Of a stretch of 64,000 nucleotides of DNA, positions 44,798 to 58,922 are shown piece by piece (the first letter of the stretch is position 1; each line of letters opens with the position of its first letter). A model generated the notes under the pieces. The model ran no database searches. It was given only the letters and a program-made list of their open reading frames with translations, and was not told the origin of the DNA. Made by a program: the position numbers and the translations under genes. Origin of the DNA: Siphlonurus alternatus (taxonomy: Eukaryota; Arthropoda; Insecta; Ephemeroptera; Siphlonuridae); assembly GCA_949825025.1 (NCBI GenBank), contig OX463782.1, forward strand, positions 5,901,501 to 5,965,500. The letters are read 5' to 3'.

Positions 44798-45496
44798 ACC
44801 GCCCGTTACCGGCTCGCTCGCTGCCCCCCCTTACATGAAGATTAGCAAGCCGTGGTTTGCATGACACATCTCACACTGAAGCTCCCGCTACATTACTCAT
44901 CAGGACAAAATGTTGGGCAACTTTCTATGGTTTGTGGATGTATGGCTTCAAATTTCTTCGGTGACACCATGGAGCCGATTCCTATAATATAAATAAATTT
45001 GTTTATTCATCAAAAATACATGAGACAAAAAATTATAGCAGTGGAGAGTCTGCATCTGTGGAAAACTCATAAAATGGGAACGTCATAATTATACTGTGTA
45101 TAATTAAATAATTTCAATTTGCGCTGATAACTTTTATTGGAATAATTTGCATGCAATATTTTTGTTAATTTTTGCTTAATTTATGTATAAATTTCTTTGT
45201 TGTGCTCAATTGCTCATTTTCAAATATATAGACAATGCTTAATTACTGATTAAATCATTGTTGATATGAACATTGCATTTAATTTCAATTTATTTTTGCT
45301 AAAAATATTGTCATCATGTAAAAATAAAATGCTGAATACGGTCTCATTTTAAGATTGATTACAGTTCTAAATTGATTGACAAAAAAAAATCCATTGACAA
45401 CAAAATTGACGTTAACCTATTTCTCTGACGTGATATACTGTCTGTTGTTGAGATGTGGGGGCGGGGCTGGCACGGGGGACCACGGCGGTGACTCAC
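44798..45496. other. Gene-free spacer
   Basis: I see nothing recognisable between the hairpin and the orphan exon at 45497. It would be intron if the downstream exon lies further left. Confidence 0.4.
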
Positions 45497-45620
45497 CTGC
45501 TCGTGATTAATGACGACGCACGCCGGATATTCTATCTCCGTGGCGGCGACGGTCAAAGGTGCCAGGCCGTACCTGGCGGCTCCCGATTCATCCCGGGCGG
45601 ACCACAGCCAGATCTCCCCC
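45497..45620 (-). CDS. Orphan internal exon of an unidentified gene
   Basis: On the minus strand a C-rich acceptor (CCCCCCCCAG ending at 45621) and a strong donor (CAG/GTGAGT from 45496) enclose 124 nt. One frame is open throughout and matches a phase-2 start and phase-0 end. It encodes about 41 residues, including GEIWLWSARDESGAARYG and APLTVAATEIEYPACVVINH. GC content and codon choice (frequent GCC, GTC, GAG) match the protease exons and not the background. I do not recognise the family and found no matching neighbouring exon, so the rest of the gene probably lies across long introns or outside the window. Confidence 0.5.
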
Positions 45621-45679
45621 CTGGGGGGGGGGGGGGTGGCACGGTCGATATTCTGCTGCTTGAGATTGTTGGAAATCAT

Positions 45680-46609
45680 GGCAGAAGGAAAGAGTGTAAT
45701 ATTTGATGAGGATGTATGTAATTTTAATATCGCTAATGTTGAATATAATAATATGATAGGTCGAGATAGTACTGCATGATAAAAATAACGTATATGTCAT
45801 GTGTGTTGAATGAATGCAGTTCATGAAAAAACTGCTGAAACGATTGAAAAAATTCAAATTTAAAATAAATGCATAATAGATTATAAATAGGAAATTATAT
45901 GTATGGAAAAAGCATGTTATTAAAGACAATCTTAATATTTAAATATAATAATAATAATAATCTTCCACATTTTTTCCATAGAGCTTTAATTAATTAATTA
46001 GCTTCAATTATGTTTTTTCTTTATAAAAACTCAATCATATTACACATCAATGTTATTACAAAACAGTAAAACACATTACAAAAAGAAACGTAAAAGTAAA
46101 TTGAAGTTTTCTGGTTTTATAATTAATATTATATTTATAAATAAAGTGGCATATTTTAATATATACCTCAACTAAAAACCCTGCATATTTGCAGCTTATA
46201 TGTGCCACTTAGCAGTGTCGCCACTGTAATTCATTCAAATATTTATATGTGCAAATTTTCAAACACCAAATTAAGTATCAAAATCATTTAATTAAATTTG
46301 GTCGTATTTTGTCTCTCATTTCCCAACAACCTGCACCAATTTTTCCCGATTTCTTACTTTATTTCAAAAGCCACCGATCCTATAACTATATAAATATAAC
46401 ATCTTAAAGTCAATCAGAACATTAAATAAAGTTTGAGTCTTATAGTGATGTATCTCGTTATTTCGTAATTTGTTGCAATTCTTTTAACAAAACGTCATAT
46501 AAAGAAAATGCGTCTATACATGCATATACACGCAACGCATCACAAATTAATTGTATCAAATCATGATGTCGTTTTATGTTTATTAATCTGTCAGAACATT
46601 TTTTTTAAC
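45680..46609. other. Gene-free spacer
   Basis: No feature is recognised. An ATA-type trinucleotide run lies near 45945-45960. Confidence 0.5.
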
Positions 46610-46894
46610 TCACTGTAATACACGAAAGTGATACGACGAGTTAAATGTCTTATCTAATAAAGAATTAACGACCGCTTTATAGTTGACTAACAGGTTTTCC
46701 GCGTGATCAACTTCGTCCAAGGTAGTTCGACGTAAGGTAAGTTCATCGTCAGAGCCATCTAGCGAGTTGACACGGAACCTCGAAATGTAACTAATTGCCT
46801 TAATTAGATTAAGTGACAGAGACCGCCATGGCTTCATGTCAGAGTGACTTTCAGGAGAGCGGTCCTTGTAAGCTGATATTGGATCCAGCGACAT
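46610..46894 (-). pseudogene. Possible BEL/Pao-type polyprotein fragment
   Basis: The 94-codon frame contains KPWRSLSLNLIKAISYISRF and then LDEVDHAENLLVNYKAVV. The pattern resembles the segment before the integrase in BEL/Pao LTR retrotransposons, where a SW-L-R-A run is followed by a helix with E--AE. The frame stays open upstream for about 15 codons to a stop, then is lost, and it ends in TGA after RVLQ. No LTRs, protease or RT were seen. This would be a decayed fragment. The assignment rests on a loose pattern and may be wrong. Confidence 0.3.
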
Positions 46895-48479
46895 TTCAAT
46901 ATACCTTGCTTTTATGCATCGTGGCTCGTGCCACTGCTACTGTATGCGACGCCCTCCCATGTATAAGCCCTATAAGAGTCAGCTGCTCTCTGATGGATGC
47001 GTTGGTCAAGATCACTTCTTTGCAGTGACTATATTGTCCATGCTCACGTGAATCGTTCGCCAGTTATGACCATTTCGGGACAGCATATAATAAAATTTAT
47101 TTACCATGCAGTCTACGGAGACGTGCTAAGTATATTAAAATATAAATATAATTTTCCTTCTTAAAAAAAAAAATAGAAATTTGCATCGCTTCAAAATTTC
47201 TTTCGGAGTTGCAGCTGCATTAATTAAGCTAGAAAGGGTATAAAATCAAAGCTGTCCCGAGGTGAAAAATTAGATAATTGTACAAATAATTTTCTAACAA
47301 AATAATTTTATGGACTATATATTATTATTTATAAAACAAAAGCATAAACAGCATTCGAGGCTTCTCGAACACCTCTATATGATATGTAATTAAATAAAGA
47401 AACAATAATAAAATTGAATCAACGACATTGCAAAATAATTCCTCAACTGTGGTCTATATCTAGAACTAAGTACGTTGCTGTACGAAAATTCTCGCGATCA
47501 ACGGCCCAGGTAGTTCGCTCCTCAAAGTTATATGCGAAGAGAGAGGAAACATAACTCAAATCTGCAGAGCTCAGTTTTATAGCCTGTGGGAAAGCGTGGG
47601 CAACGGCGCCATCTCTCCGAATTCTGCCCGGCGTATATTTTTTATTGTGCTCCTCACAATCTCACGCGTATAGATCGCAAGGAGGAGAGGAATCAACAAC
47701 ACATGACAGGTGACGTCAACACAAGATCAACCATGCAGAACAAACAAAGGACAATCGGAGGAGTGTGTGAACTAAAACAAAATTTAACATCTTCAGGACC
47801 AAAGTATCAATGCGTGTATTACGAATAAGTGCTGCATGGTGTACGTTCCTAAATGCAAACAATTAAATAGTTCAATTTTTATTAGAATTTTATGATTGAA
47901 ATAATATATTTTATGATTGAAAAAATTAATACCACATTTTTGACATTTTATATAATTATTCATTATATAACCAGTTCGTTATCAAAAGTTTTCAGAGAAG
48001 AAACTTAATAACATTTTTATTACAAACTTGCAATGGTTTTATGTCTAAATTTAATTGCCTGCAAGGCCACTTTACTGTAATTATACTAGCTTATAATTTT
48101 ATTTAAGATTTTTCACTTCAAAATATTTCATATTTCATAGTAATTCATAATTATTAATATATTCTATTGCTTTTCGTTTGCATGTACAACAATATAAGTG
48201 TACAGTACTTCAATAATTTCATTTAATCACAATATACGTCAACATTTATATATTATAACACAACAAAACAAGAAATACAAACAACTGCTATAAATAATTT
48301 TATATTGCATGGACTTAGATATAAGCTCTCATTCAGTATAATGTTCTATTTAATGAAACTTATGAGAACTTAAAACGTGGGTTAATTGGAATACATGCAG
48401 CCGATTTTCAAATAGTATATAGTATACTTCACAGTACATGGTTATATATACCACGATGTCTGTATACAGACAGTAGCAG
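46895..48479. other. AT-rich gene-free stretch
   Basis: No gene was recognised. The frame at 47586-47828 (plus) lies in a GC-richer patch but shows no domain or splice context. Confidence 0.45.
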
Positions 48480-48660
48480 CTCCTGTTATTTGGTGTTTAG
48501 TTGGCCAAGCTCAAGCAGCCATCTCGCTGGGGCGGCCTTATCTTGGGCTCGGGGTAATCGGCTTACTGCCTGCCGGGATGCTGATCCAATTAGCGCGGCG
48601 CGGGGCTTCCGTATCTGCAGAGCTGGCCCATCCAGGAGCCAGGTGACGTCACGTGCACAA
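48480..48660. promoter_or_regulatory. Isolated GC-rich island, possible regulatory element
   Basis: About 180 bp of GC-rich sequence stands in an AT-rich desert. It contains homeodomain-type CCAATTAG and GGGTAATCGG sites, a GCGCGGCGCGGGG block and GGTGACGTCACGTG, a combined CRE and E-box. A 50-codon frame is open on the minus strand but has no splice sites that fit. A conserved enhancer or promoter is the more likely reading. This is inference. Confidence 0.25.
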
Positions 48661-48939
48661 AGTTAGCAACGTTACACATCACTGATTCTCATTGCAAAAC
48701 AACTTTTGCACTCAAATCAATTAGGAAATGAAGCTGTCAATAAAGTTACCGATCGATATATAGAGGGACCATATATATATAGAGGGACTATGTATGCCTT
48801 TGCAGGATTTATATTAATTGCATAAATAGTTTGGTATAATACTATTATATTTAATTTTGATCTCCATGCAATTAATACACTTTGCTCCCGATTAAGAAAC
48901 ACTTATACCAAGTAATAAATAATGTCCACCTCTTTGGCA

Positions 48940-49050
48940 AAACGTTTCGGCTTGAGGTTACAACCTGTTCTCCACTCAAATCAAGTTGGTCACATACACA
49001 GCAGGGGCGGGGTGACGGTGCTGAACAAGTTGCCTAACCTCAAGGCGACA
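48940..49050. repeat. Small inverted-repeat element
   Basis: CGGCTTGAGGTTACAACCTG at the left is loosely inverted at the right as GAACAAGTTGCCTAACCTCA then AGGCG. Related short sequences occur at 12149-12170 and 8064-8086. It is probably an old MITE, with low sequence conservation. Confidence 0.35.
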
Positions 49051-49799
49051 CGATCACTTTTTAAATTATTTGAAATGGTGTGCACGAACAACTCATGAAC
49101 TCATGGAAAATAAGTCTTCTTTTGTTCTTTTCTCTATAAACCAACTCATTTCAAAAATACCAATCTGCACGCTCATTTCAGTGTAGCATTTGACTTGGTG
49201 TGACACACGCCTCGGGTCATGCAAATTAACAGCATGCACTTCAAGGTCGAGCAAGGTGACTTTATTGTCACATGAAGGTGTTATATTTTGATTGCCGAAT
49301 GGTTTATTTACGTTCAAATAAAATAAATGACATTCTGTATATATAATAAAATTAAAGAAATAATTGCAATTTACAAATATATGTAAGGTCTATATTAATA
49401 TTTTCTTGCATAATTTATTATGCAAATTTTACATATAAAATTTAATTTTGCTTCGAAATGAATTTTGTGTGACATGATTTTTTATAAAATTATGTAATTG
49501 GAGTAATTACAATCTTCCAGACACCAGATCCTGCATCCCAAGTATGAAAATATTGATTAAAAAATCAATAATCTATGTACAATATAGTGAATCTATGAGT
49601 ACATCATCTATCTCAGTACATGCCTCATGATAAACAACCTCAATATAATATAAATGACAGCCATCTCTAAATCCCGCTCCATATGGAATTCTTTTATATA
49701 TAAAATATAATGAAATTAAATAATCCCATATAAAGTATCTTAATACCAGAAAAATTGAGTCCACAACAGCATATTTCTTTACTGAGGTAGGGTTTCTTG
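49051..49799. other. Gene-free spacer
   Basis: No gene is recognised. Overlapping frames on the minus strand at 49573-50017 derive from the neighbouring SINE. Confidence 0.5.
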
Positions 49800-49925
49800 A
49801 TATATTGAATTGTATAACAATCTTGGCCGGAAGATTGACAGCAGCAGATCCTGGGATCGAACCGAGGCCCCGTGAGAATAACACAACAATATGTCAGCAC
49901 TTTTATTGCCTTGCGCCACACTTTG
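49800..49925 (-). mobile_element. tRNA-derived SINE
   Basis: The minus strand carries an A-box-like TGTGGCGCAAGGC (plus 49908-49920) and, about 55 nt on, a consensus B box GGTTCGATCCC (plus about 49854-49864), with the spacing of a tRNA gene. The arms between them do not fold as a tRNA. The downstream body (GGATCTGCTGCTGTCAATCT and on) has no clear poly(A), so the 3' limit is uncertain. Confidence 0.5.
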
Positions 49926-52640
49926 TGGGGAGAGAAAGTGAGAAACTGAAAGTGTACAGGTGAGCAAAGTCGAGCAATACCTGCGCTGACGAGACAAGGG
50001 CGGCCTTGGCCAGCCAATTTATGGTCATGTGGTATGGAACATTCCTCGTGAGGGATTGATGCCTTTTATTGAAGACAAACAAAAATCTTCTTCTAGGAAA
50101 AGTGAAATTTTTTCCATGACAAAAGGTCGTCTTGAATAGACTGCATGTAAATAACGTCTTACAAAATGATTCGAAGGAGGAGGATACAGATTTTGCATTT
50201 TATGGCAAGGTAAAGAAAAACACACATTCAAGAAGTGTTTGTTTTGATGTTCGTGGCTTACATAAATAGTAAATGGGTTTCTTATCTTACAACAAGAAGT
50301 AAGAACAAAATTACGTGCTCTTGTCGCAAAAAAGCACAGTTTTTACGTAATTTTTATCGGAATTTGTTATATTATAATTTTGCTTTTAATTTTTAATTTT
50401 TTTTTGCAATTTATTTATAAAATAAATATAAATATATACAAAATATTCTTTTAATTTATTTGTGACACAATTAAGATTATTAAGTTTGTAAACAAAAATA
50501 TGCATCAATTGCATTGTATCTTTTATTACTAATCGTATATATTAATAATTTAATAATAATAAATATGTTGTATTATAATTATGTATAGCCACACGAGAAA
50601 ATATAATTAAATAAATATAATATACTGCTTACATTTCTAATAATTTTTAATTAACTGCTGCATGACATTTATTTTTTCTCATTTAAAGCAATAAGTAATC
50701 GCTGAACCAATGATCCAAACTTAATAAATATATCTATACATGAATATACCATAAATTTGATGAATACAACATACACACAAAAACATTAATTCATCTACAA
50801 CCATTTTTTTTTTATACCTCAAACTATGTAAAAACTAAATTTATTGTGAACATCCCTCAAATAAATGACCAAAAGTCCTTGAACTCTGGTGCCCTATGTG
50901 ACCTCCTCCCTTTTGGTAGAGATGAACTCATAAAAGCATGCAGCCTCGAGGCCATTGTTGAATAAAGTTTGAAGAAGATTCGCTGTGGCCACTGCATCTT
51001 GTCAATAATTCATTGTTTATTTTTTTTCTCTTATATTTTTTCAATAGGGATGTTCTGAACACGAAAAGAGGGATGTGATGTTTTTATTTGGACACACGCT
51101 TGCTTGTGCTTGTTGGTATATATCGTTTTCAAGAAATAAAATCAGACACTTTCTCTTTTTTTTTTAAGGGATGAAAAGGGATGGAAGGTGCGTGCGAAAC
51201 CTTGGATTCGATACCGGTCGTAATTCATCCTGCAGACAAAGCTGTCTCTTCGCAGTGACCTGAGTAGAGCCACCACGGTCCTCAAGGTATAAGTCGAGGT
51301 GTCAACAAGATGTTTGCAAACCGACGAGCTACCTCATAGATACCAAATAGAAGAGCCGCCATCAGTCACGATCGAGTTATAAAATGTCTATGAAACAACG
51401 TTATGAGGAAAATTAATCAAAAATTTTGAATATTATATATAGTGTCTGTGTAATTGTCCACAGAAAGTATTAAAATTTTCGCTAATAATTACACTAGCTC
51501 GCTTTTTTCCTGAGTTTTATAGAACTTCGTCTAATTACCATGATATCCTAATAAAAGCATAAAAACATGTTGAAAGTGAAAATCTTTATTTATCACAAAA
51601 ATAACTCAATATACATAAAAATAATGTAAAAGAAAAAGAAAAAAACTGGTAGAATTTTAAATTAATAAGTTAACACTTATATAAATATTTAATTAAAAAT
51701 TTGGATTACTTAAAAAATACAATCTACTAAATTCTGTCAGTTGCAAAAACAGCTTTTCACAATTTCAAGAAGGTTATTTGTTCACTTGCTTATCATTAAA
51801 ATATAAACCTTATCAGAAATGGAAGAAATTTTTGTTGCAACTAACAGACTCTAATATGGTTATAATTTTGATGAGCAGTTATGATAATTAACTTATTAAT
51901 TTTGAAGTCTATTTTTGTAATTATGACAACAAAAATTATCAACGTATTGTATTTCCAAATTCCAATATCTCCATGCAGATAGTAACGTAAAATGATACAA
52001 TGCATTGTGTGCCATCCATGCACTGTTATTATAATGCTGCATGAGCACATGAGCATGCAATTAAGGAGCGGCCGGCAGCAGGTCAGCGTTTGGAGAACAA
52101 AGGTCACCCCGACCTCTGTCCCACATGCACTCTTATAATTGAACGTGTGCAAAGAGTAAATACGTAATGCATGAGGCGTTCAAAAAATAGCATACAAAAA
52201 ATCTTTATAGGGATAAGGTCATTAAAAATTTAAAAATGAAACATGCACATGGGCAATAGTTACATAATGTTGCGGCCACATTTATCAAAATTTCCCCTAC
52301 TCCCTACACATCATTATAAAACTGTCGTGCTAGTGTTATCATATAATGTGCATTTTAAAAATAAATTATGTCTAACTGCATAAATGACAGTATAAAAAAA
52401 GGTATACTTAAACAAGTGTGTCAATTACTTCAATTATTATTTTTAAATATATATATATATAATGTTATACAAATAATTCACCTTGATTGTGATGTTTTGG
52501 GGGTTCAATTATTTTCTATAAAAATACATGCATAATAAATATTTGAACCAGGAAGGATATATAATTATATTACATTTTTTAAAGTTTATATTATATAAGT
52601 ATAATTATATTATATAAATATATACAGACTGTTCCATATC
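49926..52640. other. AT-rich gene-free stretch
   Basis: No gene was recognised. GC-richer patches at about 51180-51370 (with GGATTCGATACCGG, a weak B-box-like motif) and 52060-52140 may be further SINE or regulatory remnants. A/T-rich runs dominate the rest. Confidence 0.45.
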
Positions 52641-55600
52641 TTGCGTCACACTTTTAATTTTGAAAAAAAAATCATTTTTTAATAAATCATGATTTTTGCA
52701 CACGTATATGCACAAAGGTTCAGACAATTGAATGATATAGGTTTTAATTAGCTAATTAAATTATTTCACCCCCAAAATGGGGGAAAATTAATAAAAGAAG
52801 AACGTCCAATACAAAATCAATGTAAAGTGACCCTTTTAAAAGAAGTTTGGATTCCATCTTGAAAATCTCAGTATATATTGGTAATTGAGCCCGAAGATTT
52901 CAAAACTGATGTTATTTTTTTGTCCCTGACCTACCCTTAATGAAAACGGCCCCTAATATTGCTAAAAAAAATAAAGATAGGACAATTCTGATAGTGCCAG
53001 CATAGATCGTGTTGCATGTATACATGCATCCTTTATTGAAACCTAAAACAGCTTTAAATTAATTAAAATTTATTTTTTTACGTCACAATTTATTCATATG
53101 ATCCACGAGAGAGAGTCCATCATGTTAACGGCCACACTTGAACTTGCAGGTACTTGGATGGACATCTGCAGGGGGACATCATGTGGAGAACGTGCTAGTA
53201 AACACCGTTGGCTCGCGCCAGGAATAGCTTATTGTTTCTACGAGGGAGGAGCTAGTAATTACTCATCAGGTTATGAGTCTTATGACTAATAATTAAAAGA
53301 CCTCCGTGAGAAGATTTAGCATTGTTTAACAATTGTTTATAGCACATGACCATCCGTGGACACGCATTAGAAATAACCGAGAGTCTATTCAATTTCCTTG
53401 TTTATTAGCGAGCCATGCAAAGTGACGCGATTCAGGAAAGAAGCTTTAGAAACTATATCCTAATATGGGGCGCGATTTAGCTGATTTAACACGTGAAACA
53501 GGTATAGTTAAACGTGGTTCAGCTATAATAAACTTGGTTAGAAACCTGGCTAACTGCTATAATAACTGCTTCGTGAATTGCGCCCCTATAACCATCATGA
53601 TTCCTATATAATTATGATATATATAATATTACGACTCCTCTATATGACATTGCCCAAAAGACTAAAAAAAAATGCACAAATTGAAGGGATAACGTACTGT
53701 CCCTAGAGGTGCATGATGTATTATGAATCTTGTGCATTATGTTCTGAAAAAACTACTAACTTTTTGTCACACAATTAATGAAGACAAAATTAATCCAAAA
53801 ATCAGATTATTGATTTTTTTTTTACCAGTTATAGACCAAAGCATTTGAGTTATTGCATGGCCCTCTTGCCAGTTGACAGTTTTTCTGTTCCTATTATACA
53901 ATACGATGTAGTGACCACCATCTCACGTCCCGAACGAGGTGCTGTCTCGTTGGTATACCAATTCTCTAGCTGTGTCTCACGTCCCGAGAAGAAGCCCCCC
54001 ACTGACCGCGCGACTATAACGGCCGGCGAGATGTCGTGGAATGTCGCGTACTATATACTGTCCCGCCCACAACCGCTACCTGAACGTCGGTCAGGGTGCC
54101 GGCTTCGATCTTCATGGATGTTACGGGCAATGACTGCTTGGTCCATGACAGACCAGAAGTCAATACATCAATAAATTCAATTCAATTTTTGGATGTTACA
54201 GTATAATATTATATTTGTGTTAGAAAGGGAATATTTTATGATGCGTGCACTTGTACTGTACGTAATTTGCATACATTTGGCATGTTTTGCGAAAGGGATA
54301 CGCGCGTGTATAAGCTACATTTAAAAATAATAATAAATAAAGATAAATAAAGGCTCAATTGTTTTCCATACGAAGTGTACTATAATACCTATACCTATAA
54401 TACAATATATTCTCCTGATATTCTCTGCTTTAATCATGATGACCGAGTCATTCATTTGTAATCAATATATAATCATATTATACTCATAATCAAATTATAA
54501 ACTTCTTACAGTTCAAACCTTTTTTTTTTCATTTCCTGTGTGCTATTCTTACATAATTCTTACATGAAGACCTAAATTTACTTGGTTATTCTTATATAAA
54601 ACCTTCCCAGAGTAGTATATTGATCGAAGGGAGTTAAATAACGTAAGTAACAACATTATAAATGTCAAGAAGATTATTTCTCCACTACTACGCGAAGTTC
54701 AAACAGAAGTTATTGACTCTCAATAATAAGTATCTGTCACGTCGCTGGTGTCCATCCTTGCCCTCAAGCTGACTGTGGCAGCGGTCACTGACTCTATAAT
54801 ATTCTCTTGTGGGGACATTTACAGTAGCGACCACATTGTTATTTAGGCGGAGGTGCGTGGGAGACGCCACATCTGTATTCTCTCGGCCCCTCCATCTCCT
54901 CGCCACGCCCCCCCGCTCTCTCTTAACATCTACACCGGTGACATCGCGGACATGAACTTCCCACCCACTTCCTGTACAAAATATATTCAAATTTACCGCC
55001 ACTTTATTAAAATACTACGTCATAATGATATTGAAACTCGTTGAATCAATTTAAGAAACGTTTTCTGACTATATTTTGTGATCAAACATTTCCTCGCATT
55101 GATTAAAATTAATTAGAAAATCATAGATTTTTTTTAGGTGAATCATGTCTGATATAATGGAGGTTTCCCGGATGACGTCATCAACTTGAAGGTGACTTAT
55201 TCTTTATTGTCAAATGTTCTTATGTGAACTGTCCGGGGAGTGACCATACATCCGTGGGTACAAAAACAGACGAGTTTGAGCCAATTTGTAGTTTTATGTG
55301 ATTGCGCTCCCATCATCAACATCATCATTCAAAGGGAATTTCAACATGTTGTGTTGCATATTTTGTCATCTCAATTTATTATTGTACTTTTTTAACCATG
55401 TGAATAAAATATTTAGAAACCTCAAAAAAAAAATCTTACGTTATTTATGATTACAGGAAATGCAAAATATCTTTTGGTTTGAAGAAAGAATAAACAGATC
55501 GTTGCCTTGTCATTAAGTCACCATTGTGACCATATAGAGAAGAACTAAAAGTTTAAATAAGTTTCTGCACCATGGATCACGAGCTACAGGGGTACCTCTC

Positions 55601-58600
55601 ACCTGAAGATTAAGAACAAATTTCTGATTTCACAAAATAATTTGACAAGTCAGACGAACGAAATATAATTTCTAGGTCAGTTGTGTGCGGGACATTTGAA
55701 ATATTCACGCGATTGATTTGCATGGCCTTTTCAAATGACCCGCTTCCTCGGGGGCCAACGACCTGGGGGTATGGTCAGCTGTTCAACCTTCGACCGCACT
55801 GACGACATTTCCCCCAGTGCAGTGGTGGGATAATATGAGAATTTTGCATTTTTGTCCATGCATCAGCTGAAATTTCAATCAAGAAATCTGTTCCTAAATG
55901 CAATTCAAATCATTTCACGATTGATATAAGATTTATACATGATACAAAAGATTTTTCTTTTGTGTCTGTTTTGTATATATAGATATCCTTTTCTTTTATC
56001 ATAAAACTGTGAAGTCAGACATATAAAAAATGCATTTAATTTGAATATAACACACTTGGTGTGCATGTTCCTGAATTAATTAAAAAAAAATACAATAGTA
56101 GAAAAAAAAAGTATAAAAGTAACAATAATAGATCTATGTAATGTAATAAACAAATAGATGTGATGATGTATTATACAATATAATATTTCATAATGTCTTT
56201 CTTGCTTTTCGATAGTATACACAATAATATAAACTTGTCATAAATTTCATAAATCAGGACGTGATGTCAATCGTACACACAAGAAAACATTAAATGCACA
56301 TTCCTGAAAACAACAAGTTATTTTAGTGATAAAAATCAAGAATAATAATTAATAATCATATATATGACAAACACACTGAACAAAAACTGAAATTTCGAAA
56401 TAAACTGGATTGATGAGATAATTGAAATTCATCCAAAAATAGCAATATATGCAATCCTTAATACACATTAAAACTATGCATCAAATGCATTTGTATGATT
56501 GCATTTCAGTTAAACTATTACAAATTCAATAGTTAAATTAATAATATACATATATATAGAATTTGAGAATTTAATCATGATCGAGCCATTATACAAACCA
56601 ACTTAATTATATAATATTATACTAATTTTTTTAATTGTATACCAAGCTCTTATGTACTGTATATGTTGCTTACATATATGACAGTGACTGACAGTGAATT
56701 ATTTTTAAAAAAAAGTGGGCATTCATGACCAAAATGTGTCAATTGCCCCAAAATACCAACCATTCCCAAGCAAATAATCAATCTATTTTTAAAAATATAA
56801 GGATAGGAAGTTTATTGGATGGAATCTTACTTTCTAATTAGAACTGAGCATTTGATAGGTGAATGTAGTCTCAAATTCCTGTTCTCTTGCCAAGTACTGT
56901 ACATCATCTGTAGGCATTACGTCACCTTAGTCATCATGGCATGCAACATGAGTACACACAGCTGTTGGTGCGCGGACAGTAAATGTGGTGTACATCCCCA
57001 AAACAGAGCAAGATAATGCCAAAGTTAGCGATCTTCACGGTCCCTTGTTCGCTTCCCGACTTGTTCATTTCTCTTGTTTTTTCTCCTCTATGGTTCGATA
57101 ATTTCAGTACATTGTTATAATGTAACATAAATTAATATAATGTGTACGTGTTATAAGATTACGCGCGGTGAGAATTTTGGATAAAATGTCATATACATTT
57201 ACTAAAAAGAATCCCAAGAAAAAAAATGAGTAATTATACCAAGTACATGCACTTCTGCGTAACTTTTGTAATTTGAAGAACAAAACGTATATTTAAAATA
57301 AAAAAATTATGAGTGCCATGTATTCCCAGCTTACAGTTAGAGACAATTATTATATATGCATGGCAAATTTTCAAGACAAAATAATATAAACATTTCATGC
57401 GTGGTCCAATTACTGAATGCACATGTATATAAATATGTAGTTTTAATTTATTGCAGCTGACGATTTATCTCAATGAAGTGCACTCTCATTCATCCTCTTT
57501 TATTAACACCGTGCCAACTTCATGAAATTCGATATACTTTTAAAGACTCTGACATCTACTGTAATTTCAAAGGTTTCTTATTCAAAGGCTTCTTTTCTTT
57601 TTATTTACAGTGAGAGGCTATTATCTCATAGTTTTACTTTTAAAAATGACCCTTATTAAACTGCATGGTTAAATCTGTCCTTTGATAAATAGTGAACGAT
57701 TTTTGGTCCTGATAAGCGTGATGATTATGTATATAGGAGATTTATATGATAATCAACCAATATTGTTCTCATATCGTATCATCATATAAATTATATCTTG
57801 AAAAAATCATCAGTATATTAAAATTAATTTAAAACATTAATTTAATATTATATAAAAATAAATTTAATTATCTTATTAAATAGTTGTACTATACTTTTGA
57901 TATAGTTATAATTATATATCAAATGTATCCAAACTCTGCTTACATAAAAAATCTTTATGCAACGCCTGGATTCATACAGTAAGCAAATCAAATTATTCTG
58001 GGGCTTTCATTAAAAAATGGAAGTGAATTGATAGTAAAAGACACATTAGACAGTATAATGTGATAAAACAAGAAGTTCAATGAAAACCCGCAGTCCAGAA
58101 AGCTGGGTTAATTTATTTGCAAACTGAACAAATAAATTAAAATTGGCAAATATTTTGATAGACATCTTGCAGAGAGCATGCACGCAAGCGTCAAGCCAAG
58201 CACGTGTGTTAATTGTTACTGTATTATTAGAGATGAAAATCGTCAAAATAAACGAAATTGTACAATGTACTTTATCTTAATTACATAAAAAACTCTACAA
58301 TTTGATAGAATATTAATTTATTAATTTTAATTGTTTTTTTCCTTCTATCTTAATAGAGAGTTCAAAGACGGTGTTTACTTTAATATTATATAAATAATAT
58401 AAACATCAGCCATCCGGTCAGTTTATTAAAATTTGTTACATATACAATAAACTTAAAAATGGTAAAAGTCATGCATGCAAAAAAGAGGCTAAAAATATTA
58501 TTATATGCAATGATAATTAAATTTTTATTATATAATTATTATATCTAGTGAGAACCAATTACAAAACTTATATGTCAAAAAACACTTCGGTTCCTATAAT

Positions 58601-58921
58601 AAGACTTCCTATAAAAGTTAAACAAATTCTTTTATTATATTTTCTGATTTATTGACATAATTTAAAGCTCGTGTATAGTGATACAATTTTGTGAAAAAAA
58701 ATGCACCAGGGAATGAAAGTTCACTCAATCATGGCAACATATTAGAATAATAATTCTTCAATTGATTGTTCAATTAGTTTATAATGTGGTTTATCAGCTG
58801 TCGAGCTTCTTTTTAGTGCATGCTGCATGTGTTATTGTGCATAATGAAGCTGGCATCAGTCACCGCATCATGCAGGGTGCGGCTCCTCACAACACGCTAC
58901 ATTTTAGGTGAGTTAACAGCT
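52641..58921. other. Long gene-poor stretch
   Basis: No gene could be supported. The frame at 53845-54174 (plus) is GC-rich with a duplicated TCACGTCCCGA motif, but it has no domain. The frame at 54688-54970 (minus) follows an acceptor-like TTTTGTACAG and could be a terminal exon, but nothing supports it further. The segment 52640-52960 may be a diverged transposon remnant. Confidence 0.4.
56716..56766 (+). repeat. Dispersed repeat R4, copy 2
   Basis: GTGGGCATTCATGACCAAAA then TGTGTCAATTGCCCCAAAAT and ACCAACCATTCCCA match the copy at 14574-14636 almost base for base over about 50 bp, in the same orientation. Confidence 0.75.
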
Positions 58922-58922
58922 A

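Noticed and set aside
51180..51370. Further tRNA-derived SINE
   Set aside because: GGATTCGATACCGG only loosely resembles a B box, and no A box at the right distance was found.
53845..54174. 109-codon plus-strand gene
   Set aside because: No domain, no splice context, and low-complexity polar sequence. It may be a retroposon, but no A or B box was found.
54688..55002. Terminal exon on the minus strand after a TTTTGTACAG acceptor
   Set aside because: One acceptor-like motif and an open frame are too little. The peptide is unrecognised and no partner exon was found.
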